This document shows positions 1 to 8,686 of a DNA stretch of 49,604 nt, in pieces. The DNA lies in contig JAQXIM010000015.1 in the NCBI GenBank assembly GCA_029007785.1, positions 1 to 49,604 on the forward strand, given 5' to 3'. Position numbers and translations under genes: made by a program. Under the pieces are notes generated by a model. It was not told the DNA's origin and ran no database searches. It worked only from the letters and a program-made list of their open reading frames with translations. This stretch comes from Clostridiales bacterium. GTDB lineage: Bacteria; Bacillota; Clostridia; Lachnospirales; Lachnospiraceae. Position 1 is the first letter of the stretch. Each line of letters opens with the position of its first letter.

Positions 1-181
1 CCATCGCTGTTGTGATACCACAGCACTTGTCAGGAGTATTTCTGAAACCTTAAACGGTTGGGACGATTGAAACTATTTGTGTTTGGTTCTGAAAACGGTG
101 CCTGCTGGGATATAGTACTCTTTTCGGCAAGTGACATTCCGAAAAGCAGTCCCGGAGGGGACAACCCCTCCGGGCACATAG
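1..181. other. Non-coding left edge with two strong hairpins
   Basis: No open frame here connects to the rhs fragment downstream. Two perfect inverted repeats stand out. CTTTTCGG (120-127) pairs with CCGAAAAG (139-146), and CCCGGAGGGG (151-160) pairs with CCCCTCCGGG (165-174) across an ACAA loop. An in-frame TAG at 179-181 closes the rhs reading frame. The junction around 182-193 is where rhs-core similarity starts, so this segment may be foreign sequence or the end of a mobile element. I do not recognise the element. Confidence 0.5.
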
Positions 182-202
182 CAAAATTCAGCTGAGACAG
201 GA

Positions 203-934
203 TTGTATTACCTCGGTGCCAGATACTATGATCCTAATATCGCTCGATTTATCAGTGCAGATGAATCAGCATTATTATTAGCCGGCAGTGATTCGATAGG
301 AAACAAGAATCTGTACTTGTATACAGAGAATAATCCTGTTGGGCAGAAAGATGAAAAGGGTCATGTACCGATTGCGTTTGTTGGAATTTGTGCTTTGGCT
401 GGCGCTGTTGCAGACGTAGCTTCTGTATTTCTTGATGATTGCATTGCGAATAAAGATAAGGATCAAAAAACGTGGAGCAGTTGGCAAACCTATGTAGGTG
501 CAACAGTAGGAGGTGCAGTGGGAGGAGTGCTGCGGTCAAGTATGGGAGTATATGAATTTGGAGACGATATGGCAATTACATTAATTTCCAGTACGACGGC
601 AAGCCTGGTTACACAAACACTTGAAAAACTCACAATACCGGAAAAACGAGACCAATCTATAGGATCAATTATTGGATCATCGTTTAAGACGGGAATTACA
701 GATACTATTAAAAGCGGAGCGATTGGTGCTTGCACCGGTGGTATATTTAAAGGTATAAAACCAATAAAATCAGAACTATTAGGAAAAGATTGGATAAGAT
801 CACGAACTGGAAAATGCTATGGGACGAGATTCAGAACGTGGGGCACAATGGGAATACGGTATTTTTTAAGGAATATTTCGGATAGTTTTTGTTTCTCAGC
901 GGCAAGAAGATTATATAATCAGGCCAGGAAATAA
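203..934 (+). pseudogene. Orphan C-terminal fragment of an RHS/YD-repeat protein
   Basis: The first 50 residues match the conserved end of the RHS core: an ETGLYYLGARYYDP-type motif, then ARFISADE, then NLYLYTENNPV. In complete proteins this is preceded by a thousand or more residues, which are absent here. The frame is closed by TAG at 179-181. The nominal TTG start at 203 has no convincing Shine-Dalgarno sequence. Past the core lies a variable tail with glycine-rich hydrophobic stretches, as in the pre-toxin region of rhs-CT tips. From about 751 the +1 frame also stays open to a stop at 882-884 and reads like plausible protein, so a frameshift near the C-terminus is possible. It is best read as a displaced or decayed rhs tip. 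A toxin activity cannot be assigned. Confidence 0.8.
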
Positions 935-1004
935 ATTCATATACCTTCAAGGATGTAGTGTGCCGTGTTCAGGAGTATGAAATTGTATCATGTGTAAGAA
1001 GCAG

Positions 1005-1075
1005 CTCTGGTATGAATGAAGGTGCGTATAAGTATCATATAGTATGATTCCAAGGTATTCTTCATCATACCAGAG
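1005..1075. repeat. Long imperfect inverted repeat
   Basis: The arm 1005-1021 is complementary to 1060-1075 apart from one extra base, giving a 16-bp stem with outer sequence CTCTGGTATGA/TCATACCAGAG. The 38-base loop contains a smaller ATCAT/ATGAT dyad. It lies between the rhs fragment and the next gene. It could be a terminator-like or attenuator structure, or a miniature inverted-repeat relic. No T-tract follows directly. Confidence 0.6.
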
Positions 1076-1137
1076 ATACCGTACGAAAAAAAGACGAAAG
1101 TAAAATGCATCAGATGCATATTCAGAAGGAGAGATAT

Positions 1138-2430
1138 ATGGACGAAAATGTGAATGGAACACAAGGCGACAGCAAGAAAAAGCAATCAGACGAAATTCCA
1201 ATAGAGCTATGGTCTATCGGATCCCGTCCTTCTTATCATAATTCATACGCGGATAGAGAAAGTGAGAAAGAACGTGAAGAGTTACGAAAGCTGTATGGGT
1301 ATAAAGAAGATGATCCGGACTATCTGTTCATGAGTAAAGGGATCGAGGACATAGGTAAGGGGATCGAGAAATGGCAGGAAAAACGAAAGAAGAAGAAAAT
1401 TTTAAGGAAAGCAAAGAGGAAGACCGCTAAGGGACGAAAACAAATTGAAAAAATCGGCAGGGAGCAGACAGGTGTTATGATCACCAGGGTCGACCTGCAT
1501 GCATTTTTCGCGGAAAAGAAGCCATTCAGGCTGATTCTCAGAATCGGTACAGAACCATATGAGATTGGATATCGATTTGCGGAGACATGTTCACGAACGA
1601 AGTATTTTGAACGTTTTTACTGCAAAAACCAGCTTATTGATATGTGGTATAATGGTTTTTCATATCAACGCAGTCTGGATGAATTTTGGGAACAATTTGA
1701 AGAAATTGCATATGGTCAGAATGAATTTGAATTGCTCCGATTCGATGGAGTAAAGGTTGATAAAACGAATTGGAAGAAAACAGGGCAATTTGAAGGGCTG
1801 GACTTTTTGGAAGCAGAGAAATTCAAACGGATGCTTTTTGGGGGAGGATTTGTCCTGCCTTTGATAGGAATTGCATCTCTTTACACTGGTCATTTTCTGT
1901 TTGAAGCTGATATGCATTTCACTATTTCTCTGTTAAAAGGTTATCCCCGCATACTGATTGAGAGCTTTTGTATAATTATTTGCAGGGTGGTGATACTGCT
2001 GCTGTGGTTTGTGGGCGCAATTTCGCTTGCAGGATGGTTATTTGAGGTGATTCCTATGGCATTCTTCACTAATTCTGATCGCGGGAAAAAGAAAAAAGCC
2101 AGGAACTGGTCTTTTTATACACCGGATTATGTGTATGAGAAAATGCAGAAAGAAAACCAGACAACAGCGATGTATCAGGGAAAAGAAATCCGTATAGTAC
2201 ACCATATGTCATCTCGTGACACAGATTATTCGAGTATTCCAAGAGAGTATATAGACAGTGATCTGCTTATTCTGGATAAAGACGAGGATTGTGTTGAGGA
2301 TATGTATGTAGTTGGAGATCAGAGCTTCTTTTTTAAAGAAGATTTTCTTCAGGCGCTTAAGAGCCTGGATGAGGGGCAGGGAATCTGTTGTTTTGAACTG
2401 AGGGATCCGATTTTGATACCTCGCAGTTAA
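1138..2430 (+). CDS. Uncharacterised membrane protein with two predicted helices
   Basis: I do not recognise this family. The ATG at 1138 is preferred over the upstream ATG at 1105 because AGAAGGAG lies at normal spacing before it; this gives about 430 residues. The N-terminus is charged. A strongly basic, Lys/Arg-rich segment covers roughly residues 75-105. Two hydrophobic segments lie near residues 232-255 and 274-304, followed by a cytosol-like C-terminal domain of about 110 residues rich in Asp and Glu. It follows an rhs tip in the position where an immunity gene is often found, but it is far larger than usual immunity proteins. Immunity is therefore only a guess from position. Confidence 0.6.
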   Translation: MDENVNGTQGDSKKKQSDEIPIELWSIGSRPSYHNSYADRESEKEREELRKLYGYKEDDPDYLFMSKGIEDIGKGIEKWQEKRKKKKILRKAKRKTAKGRKQIEKIGREQTGVMITRVDLHAFFAEKKPFRLILRIGTEPYEIGYRFAETCSRTKYFERFYCKNQLIDMWYNGFSYQRSLDEFWEQFEEIAYGQNEFELLRFDGVKVDKTNWKKTGQFEGLDFLEAEKFKRMLFGGGFVLPLIGIASLYTGHFLFEADMHFTISLLKGYPRILIESFCIIICRVVILLLWFVGAISLAGWLFEVIPMAFFTNSDRGKKKKARNWSFYTPDYVYEKMQKENQTTAMYQGKEIRIVHHMSSRDTDYSSIPREYIDSDLLILDKDEDCVEDMYVVGDQSFFFKEDFLQALKSLDEGQGICCFELRDPILIPRS

Positions 2431-2574
2431 GACATGTCAATGATACAATTTTCCCAAAAATATGCTTCCTGTCCAGAGAACGGAAACGGCTGCCTGCAAG
2501 GCAGGAGATCGTGATAAAGCGTGTCGTCGAAGGAAGAGAACAGGGACAAGTTTTGAACCCGGACTGAAATAGTG

Positions 2575-2603
2575 TTGACGCGGAGATAAATGCTTTTTAT
2601 AAT
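2575..2603 (+). promoter_or_regulatory. Sigma-A promoter in the gap before recA
   Basis: TTGACG (2575-2580), a 17-bp spacer and TATAAT (2598-2603). Transcription would begin near 2610, directly before the hairpin at 2614-2645. No open frame of its own follows before the recA promoter. Confidence 0.65.
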
Positions 2604-2613
2604 AATAACAGAC

Positions 2614-2645
2614 ATCCGGGACGTGCATCACATGTGCTCCCGGAT
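2614..2645 (+). terminator. Hairpin immediately after an orphan promoter
   Basis: ATCCGGGA (2614-2621) pairs with TCCCGGAT (2638-2645). An inner GTGCAT/ATGTGC stem with two G-T pairs closes on a CAC loop. A pyrimidine-rich tract, TCTCTTTTCTCC, follows. It can act as an intrinsic terminator or form the body of a very short transcript started at about 2610. The rest of the gap to 2756 shows nothing I can assign. Confidence 0.55.
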
Positions 2646-2755
2646 TCTCTTTTCTCCGATACTTTCCGTATGGTGTTCCGGCTGCTTTCTTTGTCTGTTT
2701 TGCAGAACGGTTTATAGAAAGTATTTTGAAATTCTTCGGGGAGAAGTGTTTTTGG

Positions 2756-2784
2756 TTGACAGTGCGGGTAAAAAGTATTATGAT
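2756..2784 (+). promoter_or_regulatory. recA promoter
   Basis: A perfect TTGACA (2756-2761), a 17-bp spacer and TATGAT (2779-2784). The predicted start, near 2791, falls inside the SOS box, so LexA binding would block initiation. Confidence 0.85.
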
Positions 2785-2789
2785 TAAAA

Positions 2790-2803
2790 CGAACACTCGT
2801 TCG
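2790..2803 (+). promoter_or_regulatory. LexA (SOS) operator of recA
   Basis: CGAACACTCGTTCG is a perfect palindromic match to the Gram-positive SOS box CGAAC-N4-GTTCG. It sits 5 bases past the -10 element of the recA promoter. Confidence 0.92.
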
Positions 2804-2819
2804 AATGGAGGACATAATC

Positions 2820-3863
2820 ATGGTGAAAGAAGATAAATTGAAAGCATTGGATGCGGCGATGACCCAGATTGAGAAAGCTTATGGAAAAGGTTCTGTGATG
2901 CGTCTGGGTGATGCTACTGCACATATGAATATTGAAACAATTCCCACCGGTTCGCTGAGTCTCGATATTGCATTGGGGCTGGGAGGAGTGCCCAGGGGAC
3001 GTATTATTGAGATCTATGGACCGGAATCCAGTGGTAAGACAACCGTTGCCCTTCATATGATTTCCGAAGCTCAGAAGAGAGATGGAATTGCAGGATTTAT
3101 TGATGCAGAGCATGCTCTGGATCCTTCTTATGCAAAGAGTATCGGTGTGGATGTGGATAATCTTTATATTTCTCAGCCGGATAACGGAGAACAGGCTCTG
3201 GAGATTGCAGAGACCATGGTTCGTTCCGGAGCTCTCGATATTGTGGTTATTGACTCAGTGGCAGCATTGGTTCCCAAGGCAGAGATTGATGGTGAGATGG
3301 GAGATGCTCATGTGGGTCTTCAGGCCAGACTGATGTCTCAGGCTCTTCGTAAATTAACGGCTGTCATTTCCAAGTCCAACTGTGTTGTGATTTTTATTAA
3401 TCAGCTTCGTGAAAAAGTTGGTGTTATGTTTGGAAACCCGGAGACCACCACCGGCGGTCGTGCGCTGAAGTTTTATTCCTCCATTCGTCTGGATGTCAGA
3501 AGAATTGAGGCATTAAAGCAGAGCGGTGAGGTTGTGGGAAACCGTGTACGTGTAAAGGTTGTAAAGAACAAAGTAGCTCCGCCATTCCGTGAGGCAGAAT
3601 TTGATATTATGTTCGGTAAGGGAATTTCCAAAGAAGGAGATATCCTGGATCTGGCAGTGAATTTTGATATTGTGGACAAGAGCGGTGCCTGGTATGCCTA
3701 CAATGGCTCCAAGATCGGACAGGGACGTGAGAATACCAAGGAATATCTGCGAACGAATCCTTCTGTTTGCCGGGAGATTGAACAGAAAACACGGGCAGTC
3801 TGCGGTTTGCCCTGTGAAGGCAGCATCGAAGCGGCGGCAGGCGTTTCCGAAGCAGAAGAATAG
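2820..3863 (+). CDS. recA: RecA recombinase
   Basis: RecA forms ATP-dependent filaments on single-stranded DNA, drives homologous recombination and stimulates LexA self-cleavage. The sequence shows the family opening ([23 protein letters not shown]), the Walker A motif GPESSGKTT near residue 67, the LIVID-type Walker B ([13 protein letters not shown]), the [10 protein letters not shown] and [12 protein letters not shown] segments, and KNKVAPPF. The ATG at 2820 is chosen because GGAGG lies 9 bases upstream; an in-frame ATG at 2805 lies between the SOS box and that Shine-Dalgarno and would add five unlikely residues. The length, 347 residues, is normal. A SOS box in the promoter shows LexA control. 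No recX is found beside it. Confidence 0.98.
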   Translation: MVKEDKLKALDAAMTQIEKAYGKGSVMRLGDATAHMNIETIPTGSLSLDIALGLGGVPRGRIIEIYGPESSGKTTVALHMISEAQKRDGIAGFIDAEHALDPSYAKSIGVDVDNLYISQPDNGEQALEIAETMVRSGALDIVVIDSVAALVPKAEIDGEMGDAHVGLQARLMSQALRKLTAVISKSNCVVIFINQLREKVGVMFGNPETTTGGRALKFYSSIRLDVRRIEALKQSGEVVGNRVRVKVVKNKVAPPFREAEFDIMFGKGISKEGDILDLAVNFDIVDKSGAWYAYNGSKIGQGRENTKEYLRTNPSVCREIEQKTRAVCGLPCEGSIEAAAGVSEAEE

Positions 3864-4003
3864 GGGCGTTTTTGTGCAGCTTTTTTGATATGACATTACC
3901 GTTGACCGAAGGCTTGAGAGAGATTCCCTGACAGAAAAACAGAGAGACTTCATCATCTTTAAGGAAGATTTATACAGCAGAGGGAATTCCTGATGGAAAA
4001 ATC

Positions 4004-4032
4004 TTGACAGGATTATAAAAAAAGTTTAAAAT
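4004..4032 (+). promoter_or_regulatory. rny promoter
   Basis: TTGACA (4004-4009), a 17-bp spacer and TAAAAT (4027-4032). This leaves a leader of about 100 bases, with a small TGTCC/GGACA hairpin near 4075-4088, before the rny Shine-Dalgarno. Confidence 0.75.
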
Positions 4033-4140
4033 CAATATGTTGTATTGAACCCAAATGGTGGTGATACGTGATGCTGTCCGTCAGGACAAACCGCAAAAGG
4101 GAATTTTTGTACAATGAAAACTAAATAAGGAGGTGCTCCT

Positions 4141-5688
4141 GTGACTACTACAATAATCGCTGTTGTAATTGCGATTTGTGTTACAGCTGCTATTACTTGG
4201 TTTGTTGCCTCTGCCTATCGGACTCAGATATATGAGAAAAAGATTGGAACTGCTGAAGATAAATCAAGAGAAATAATAGACAAAGCTTTACGGGAAGCCG
4301 AGACGAAGAAGAGGGAGGCTCTGTTGGAGGCCAAAGAGGAAAACATGAAGGCCAAAAACGAACTGGAAAAAGAATCCAGAGAGAGAAGAGCAGAGCTTCA
4401 GAAATCGGAACGTCGTCTGGTGAACAAAGAAGAGAGCTTGGATAAAAAGCTGGAAGCGATGGAACGCAAGGAGAACAGTTTTGCTGCACGGGAAGAGAAG
4501 CTGAACAAGAAGGCTCAGGAAGTGGAAGCAATGCTGGCGAAAGAACAAGAGGAACTGGAGCGAATTTCTGGACTTACCTCCGAACAGGCAAAAGCATATC
4601 TGCTGCAGACTGTGGAAGAAGATGTCAAGCATGATACCGCTAGAATGATCAAGGAACTGGATGCCAGAGCAAAAGAAGAAGCTTATAAGAAGGCAAGAGA
4701 GTACATCATTACTGCCATTCAGAAGTGTGCTGCCGATCATGTGGCAGAGACTACAATTTCTGTAGTACAGCTTCCGAACGATGAGATGAAAGGCCGGATT
4801 ATTGGTCGGGAAGGCCGTAATATCCGTACTCTTGAGACTTTAACGGGAGTGGATCTGATTATCGATGATACTCCGGAAGCCGTTATTCTGTCGGGATTTG
4901 ATCCGATGAGAAGAGAAGTGGCAAAAATTGCTCTGGAAAAACTGATTTTGGACGGACGTATTCATCCGGCCAGAATTGAAGAGATGGTGGAAAAAGCTCA
5001 GCGTGAAGTAGAGGCCATGATCCGTGAAGAGGGTGAGGCTGCTGCGCTTGAGGTTGGTATTCATGGTATCCATCCGGAATTGATTCGTTTGCTGGGTAAG
5101 ATGCGTTTCCGTACCAGTTATGGTCAGAATGCATTGAAACATTCTGTTGAAGTGGCTCATCTGTCTGGCCTTTTAGCCGGAGAGATGGGATTGGATATCC
5201 GGATTGCAAAGCGTGCCGGATTGCTTCATGACATTGGAAAGAGTCTGGATCATGATATGGAAGGGTCTCATGTTCAGATTGGTGCAGATCTTTGTAGAAA
5301 GTATAAAGAGTCTGCGATTGTTATTAATGCTGTTGAATCCCATCATGGGGATACCGAACCTACTAGTTTGATTGCTTGTATTGTTCAGGCTGCAGATACG
5401 ATTTCTGCTGCCAGACCGGGTGCTCGGAGAGAGACACTGGAAGCTTATACCAATCGACTGAGACATTTGGAAGAAATTACTAATTCCTTCAAGGGAGTAG
5501 AGAAATCTTTTGCTATTCAGGCAGGAAGAGAAGTTCGAGTAATGGTAATTCCGGATCAGATTAATGACGATGACATGGTATTGTTGGCTAGAAATATTTC
5601 CAAGCAGATTGAAGATGAATTGGAATATCCTGGTCAGATCAAAGTCAATGTTATTCGAGAGTCCAGAGTTACAGATTATGCAAAGTAA
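4141..5688 (+). CDS. rny: Ribonuclease Y
   Basis: RNase Y is the membrane-anchored endoribonuclease that starts much mRNA decay in Firmicutes. The protein has an N-terminal transmembrane helix (residues 3-22), then a long highly charged coiled coil (about 30-190), a KH RNA-binding domain with [12 protein letters not shown] (about 220-235), and an HD hydrolase domain with H-D of LLHDIGKS near residue 364. At 515 residues it matches the family length. The GTG start at 4141 follows a strong AAGGAGG. It has its own promoter and terminator, and the recA-rny order is typical of Clostridia. Confidence 0.97.
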   Translation: MTTTIIAVVIAICVTAAITWFVASAYRTQIYEKKIGTAEDKSREIIDKALREAETKKREALLEAKEENMKAKNELEKESRERRAELQKSERRLVNKEESLDKKLEAMERKENSFAAREEKLNKKAQEVEAMLAKEQEELERISGLTSEQAKAYLLQTVEEDVKHDTARMIKELDARAKEEAYKKAREYIITAIQKCAADHVAETTISVVQLPNDEMKGRIIGREGRNIRTLETLTGVDLIIDDTPEAVILSGFDPMRREVAKIALEKLILDGRIHPARIEEMVEKAQREVEAMIREEGEAAALEVGIHGIHPELIRLLGKMRFRTSYGQNALKHSVEVAHLSGLLAGEMGLDIRIAKRAGLLHDIGKSLDHDMEGSHVQIGADLCRKYKESAIVINAVESHHGDTEPTSLIACIVQAADTISAARPGARRETLEAYTNRLRHLEEITNSFKGVEKSFAIQAGREVRVMVIPDQINDDDMVLLARNISKQIEDELEYPGQIKVNVIRESRVTDYAK

Positions 5689-5698
5689 GAAAATTAAG

Positions 5699-5735
5699 AC
5701 AGCTGAGGAAGACATATCTTCAGCTGTTTTTCTTT
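5699..5735 (+). terminator. rny terminator
   Basis: ACAGCT (5699-5704) pairs with AGCTGT, and an inner GAAGA/TCTTC stem closes over CATA. A T-tract follows (5727-5735). It lies 10 bases after the rny stop. Confidence 0.85.
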
Positions 5736-5818
5736 TACAATGGAATTTGCGATTTTTCGCGTCTGTTCTTCGGAGAGAACACTTGGATTGGATATGGATA
5801 AGATAATAGGAGGAGAAT

Positions 5819-6355
5819 ATGAAACCCATTGAACGTTTGGATCGAAAATTGGCTTATGAGGGAAAAGTAATTCGCGTCTATACTGATACTGTGAAATTGC
5901 CCAACGGTAAGGTATCGGAATGGGATTATATCGGTCATGTTGGGGCAGCAGCAGTACTTCCTGTTATGCCGGATGGAAAGATTCTTATGGTTCGGCAATA
6001 TCGGAATGCTCTGGATCGCTTTACCCTGGAACTTCCCGCAGGTAAACTGGACGATCCGGAAGAATCGATGAAAGTTTGTGCCGCTCGGGAACTGGAAGAG
6101 GAAACCGGATATCACAGTGATAATCTGGAACCCTTACTTACATTGAATACCACTGTGGCTTTCTGTAATGAGAAAATCGGTATATTTATTGCCCGGGATC
6201 TCGTTTCAACCAAGCGTCATTTGGATGATGAGGAAGATATTGAAGTGGAAGCATATTCCCTGGATGCTTTATGTGAAATGATTGACCGTCAGGAAATGAC
6301 GGACAGCAAAACGGTGGCAGCCATTCTGGCTTATCGGAATAAATATGGAAAATGA
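5819..6355 (+). CDS. nudF: Nudix hydrolase, ADP-ribose pyrophosphatase type
   Basis: The protein would hydrolyse ADP-ribose or related nucleoside diphosphate sugars to AMP and a sugar phosphate in the cytosol. A complete Nudix box is visible: GKLDDPEESMKVCAARELEEETGY, fitting G-x5-E-x7-REU-x-EE-x-GU. The segment before it, MVRQYRNALDRFTLELPAGKLD, is characteristic of the ADPRase branch. Its 178 residues fit the family. AGGAGG precedes the ATG. In Bacillus subtilis nudF also lies near spoIIM and dacF, which matches the order here. Exact substrate is inferred. Confidence 0.9.
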   Translation: MKPIERLDRKLAYEGKVIRVYTDTVKLPNGKVSEWDYIGHVGAAAVLPVMPDGKILMVRQYRNALDRFTLELPAGKLDDPEESMKVCAARELEEETGYHSDNLEPLLTLNTTVAFCNEKIGIFIARDLVSTKRHLDDEEDIEVEAYSLDALCEMIDRQEMTDSKTVAAILAYRNKYGK

Positions 6356-6473
6356 GGATCGGAAAACGCAAAGAAGGATGACACCAGGAATCAGAAAATA
6401 AGGGACAGATAATGAAAACCGAAAATAAAAACCAAAAATAGAAACCTAAAATGAAAACAGAAAATAGAAACCC

Positions 6474-6525
6474 AAAAGGAAAACTGAAAAGGAAAATCGA
6501 AAAGGAAAACTGAAAAGGAAAACCG
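6474..6525 (+). repeat. 13-bp tandem repeat, four copies
   Basis: Four consecutive copies of AAAAGGAAAAYYG (6474-6486, 6487-6499, 6500-6512, 6513-6525). They are preceded by a more degenerate run of GAAAAC/AAAACC units from about 6410. The repeat sits between nudF and the SpoIIM-like gene and encodes nothing convincing. Confidence 0.8.
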
Positions 6526-6549
6526 GGAGTGAGTCTTCCCGGGGGAAAA

Positions 6550-6569
6550 GGGTCAAATACTTTTGACCC
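6550..6569 (+). terminator. Hairpin before the SpoIIM-like gene
   Basis: GGGTCAAA (6550-6557) pairs perfectly with TTTGACCC (6562-6569) over a TACT loop. No long T-tract follows, so it may be a weak terminator for nudF or an mRNA 5' structure. Confidence 0.45.
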
Positions 6570-6609
6570 CAACATCATATATATAAATAAAAAAGAAAGG
6601 CGTATTGTC

Positions 6610-7164
6610 TTGGGTGAAAGGATTTCTGGCCGGGGGAAAAATGCAGCTGCTTTCATGGTGGGAATGCTTCTGGGAACCTGGTTTGGCAATGGCTCTGCAT
6701 TGGATTTGGTATATGAGATTGGAATATTTTCTTCCGAATATTTCACTTGGCTTCAGCAAAGAAATCCGGAAGACCTGCGGAATATTTTCCTGTTTCTAAT
6801 GTTGTTTCGGGGGCTGCCTTTGGTGTTTATTCTGGTGATTCCACGGGGGAAAGCCATTCTGTTCCGTGTTCTACTGTTTTTGTATGGTTTCTCTGTTTCT
6901 GTTGTGGGATCCGTTACCCTGCTTTTGCTGGGACTTCGTGGAGCTCTTGTCTTTCTGACCATGCTTTTTCCCCATGGAGTCTTTTATGTGATTCTTCTCT
7001 ATCAGATTGAAAAAGAGCTGTATGTGGGAATCCGTGGAAAATGGATGATTCAGAGGTGGTTGTTTTTGTTGTCTCTTCTGATTTTTGCAGCAGCATCGGA
7101 GGCTTGTCTTCATCCTCAGATTATGAAATGGGTGCTGAATACCATACCGATGTCAGGATCATAA
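6610..7164 (+). CDS. spoIIM: SpoIIM-like sporulation membrane protein
   Basis: The protein is very hydrophobic, with four to five membrane helices. It resembles SpoIIM in layout: an N-terminal helix, FMVGMLLGTWFG, then a soluble stretch, then a RGLPLVFILVIPRGKAILFR segment, and a proline-containing LFPHGVFYVILLY helix. SpoIIM works with SpoIID and SpoIIP in peptidoglycan remodelling during engulfment. Position supports this, because nudF, spoIIM and dacF are also neighbours in Bacillus. The start is uncertain. TTG at 6610, about 8 bases past AAGAAAGGCG, is the best-placed candidate; GTG at 6529 would run through the hairpin and ATG at 6655 would cut into the first helix. Similarity is judged by eye and is moderate. 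Confidence 0.6.
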   Translation: MGERISGRGKNAAAFMVGMLLGTWFGNGSALDLVYEIGIFSSEYFTWLQQRNPEDLRNIFLFLMLFRGLPLVFILVIPRGKAILFRVLLFLYGFSVSVVGSVTLLLLGLRGALVFLTMLFPHGVFYVILLYQIEKELYVGIRGKWMIQRWLFLLSLLIFAAASEACLHPQIMKWVLNTIPMSGS

Positions 7165-7218
7165 TGAAGGAAGGCCTCTTTTCGAGGAAAACAGAGAAGC
7201 CCATCTGCATAAGATTAC

Positions 7219-7272
7219 AAAAAATCTTCAGCGAAGGTCCCCCGGACAGACAGGGGGCGCTGAAGATTTTTT
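7219..7272. terminator. Bidirectional terminator between convergent genes
   Basis: A 15-bp arm (7219-7233, AAAAAATCTTCAGCG) is perfectly complementary to 7258-7272, with an inner CCCCC/GGGGG stem. A-runs and T-runs on either side allow termination in both directions, for the SpoIIM-like gene (+) and dacF (-). Confidence 0.92.
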
Positions 7273-7279
7273 CTAAAGA

Positions 7280-8644
7280 TCAGGAGGCCTGGAGAGCAGT
7301 GGAGAGGAATTTTTGAAGTGTGTCTATGAAGGCAGCTTCTTTGATATCTTCTGTGGTGACAATATCAACCGTTCCGATTATTTTTCCGTTCATATGATAC
7401 TCCAGAGAACCGATGACGGTTCCTTTTTCGGTGGGAGCTTTTATGATGTCCGGAAGCTGAAGTACTTTTTCGATCTGGGAAAAATCTTCCTTGGTGGTGC
7501 TCAGGTAGGAGAATGGTTCTTTATATTCGATGGAAGCCTGATCCTGTTTTCCGAAATCTACGGGAAGTGTTGGAAGCGGATCTCGATCCGAGTCTTCGTC
7601 CTGATAAAGAGAGCAGTTGGCAAAACCGTAGTTCAGGAGGGTGGAAGCTTCGGAAAACCGGATTTTGTAATTGGGGGCGGCCATGATAACGGCAATCAAC
7701 TGGATGCCGTTTTGCTCTGCTGTTCCGGAAAAGCAGTATTTGGCCCGGCTGGTGGAGCCTGTTTTCAGACCGGTCACCCGAAAGCCAGTATTCATTTTCA
7801 GAAGTTTATTGGTGTTGGACAAGGTAAACTCTGAGCTGCCCTGTCGTGTCGTGTGAGTAATATTCTCCATCCAGATGGTGGAATAATTGGTGATTTCCGG
7901 ATGTTCCCAGATCAGGGCGCGGCTCATGATTGCCACGTCTCTGGCTGTGGTTAAATGGGCAGGGGAATCTGTCAGGCCGCAGCAATCTTCAAAATGAGTA
8001 CCTGTCATTCCCAGTTCGGAAGCACGTTCGTTCATCTGTCGGACAAATTCTGCTTCGCTTCCTGCCAGATATTCGGCCATGGTGACAGAAGCATCATTTC
8101 CCGAGGCGATAACAATACATTTGATCAGTGTCTCAACAGTCTGCTGTTCTCCTTCTTCCAGAAATACCTGGGAGCCACCCATGGATTTTGCATAAGCACT
8201 TGTTGTTACCATATCATCCAGGTGAATCTTCCCATCATCCAGCGCCTCGAAAATGAGAAGAAGTGTCATGATTTTTGTGATGCTGGCAGGGGACAAAGCT
8301 TCGTCGGCGTTTTTTTCGAACAGAATCGTGCCGGTAGACGCCTCCATCAGGAGAGCCGAGGCAGCAGTAATTCCCAGATCCGGACCGGAAAAAGTGCTGG
8401 TGTTCTCATCACTGGTGTTTTCATCACTGGTGTTCTCATCGCTGCTGTTCTCTGCACTGCTGCTTTCGTCGCTGTTGTCCGAAGTATTATTTACATTGTT
8501 AATATTTGGGATATTGGCAATCTTTGATTCTGAAATGGAAAAAGGCTGACGGTACGTCTGAAGCGGCTGAGCCAGGCTGCAGGTGGTGAAAAGAAGGGAA
8601 ACAAGAATCGTCACAAAAAGACAGAGCAGTCGGGAACGTATCAT
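7280..8644 (-). CDS. dacF: D-alanyl-D-alanine carboxypeptidase, DacF/PBP5 type
   Basis: This is a secreted penicillin-binding protein that trims the terminal D-Ala of peptidoglycan stem peptides. The S11-family motifs are all present: SxxK as SITK, SxN as SGND, and KTG as KTGS. The N-terminus is a signal peptide (MIRSRLLCLFVT, hydrophobic to about residue 26). Between it and the catalytic domain lies a low-complexity linker rich in Ser, Asp, Glu and Asn with repeated SDENT units, encoded by five 15-bp repeats at 8397-8471. The C-terminal domain continues past the catalytic part, as in PBP5. GGAG precedes the ATG. The spoIIM-dacF neighbourhood suggests a sporulation role, as for Bacillus DacF. 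Confidence 0.92.
   Translation of the reverse strand: MIRSRLLCLFVTILVSLLFTTCSLAQPLQTYRQPFSISESKIANIPNINNVNNTSDNSDESSSAENSSDENTSDENTSDENTSTFSGPDLGITAASALLMEASTGTILFEKNADEALSPASITKIMTLLLIFEALDDGKIHLDDMVTTSAYAKSMGGSQVFLEEGEQQTVETLIKCIVIASGNDASVTMAEYLAGSEAEFVRQMNERASELGMTGTHFEDCCGLTDSPAHLTTARDVAIMSRALIWEHPEITNYSTIWMENITHTTRQGSSEFTLSNTNKLLKMNTGFRVTGLKTGSTSRAKYCFSGTAEQNGIQLIAVIMAAPNYKIRFSEASTLLNYGFANCSLYQDEDSDRDPLPTLPVDFGKQDQASIEYKEPFSYLSTTKEDFSQIEKVLQLPDIIKAPTEKGTVIGSLEYHMNGKIIGTVDIVTTEDIKEAAFIDTLQKFLSTALQAS
8397..8471 (-). repeat. 15-bp in-frame repeats coding the DacF linker
   Basis: Five copies of a 15-bp unit (8397-8411, 8412-8426, 8427-8441, 8442-8456, 8457-8471). The first three are nearly identical and the last two more diverged. 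Read on the minus strand they give SDENT-like pentapeptides. The unit length keeps the frame, so copy number can vary without breaking dacF. Confidence 0.8.
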
Positions 8645-8686
8645 GATAACTCCGTTTTTTATCCAATATATGAGGCTGTTTCAAAT

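Noticed and set aside
8656-8684. A minus-strand promoter for dacF (TTGAAA-N17-TAAAAA)
   Set aside because: The transcript would begin only a few bases before the ATG and would not include the GGAG ribosome site.
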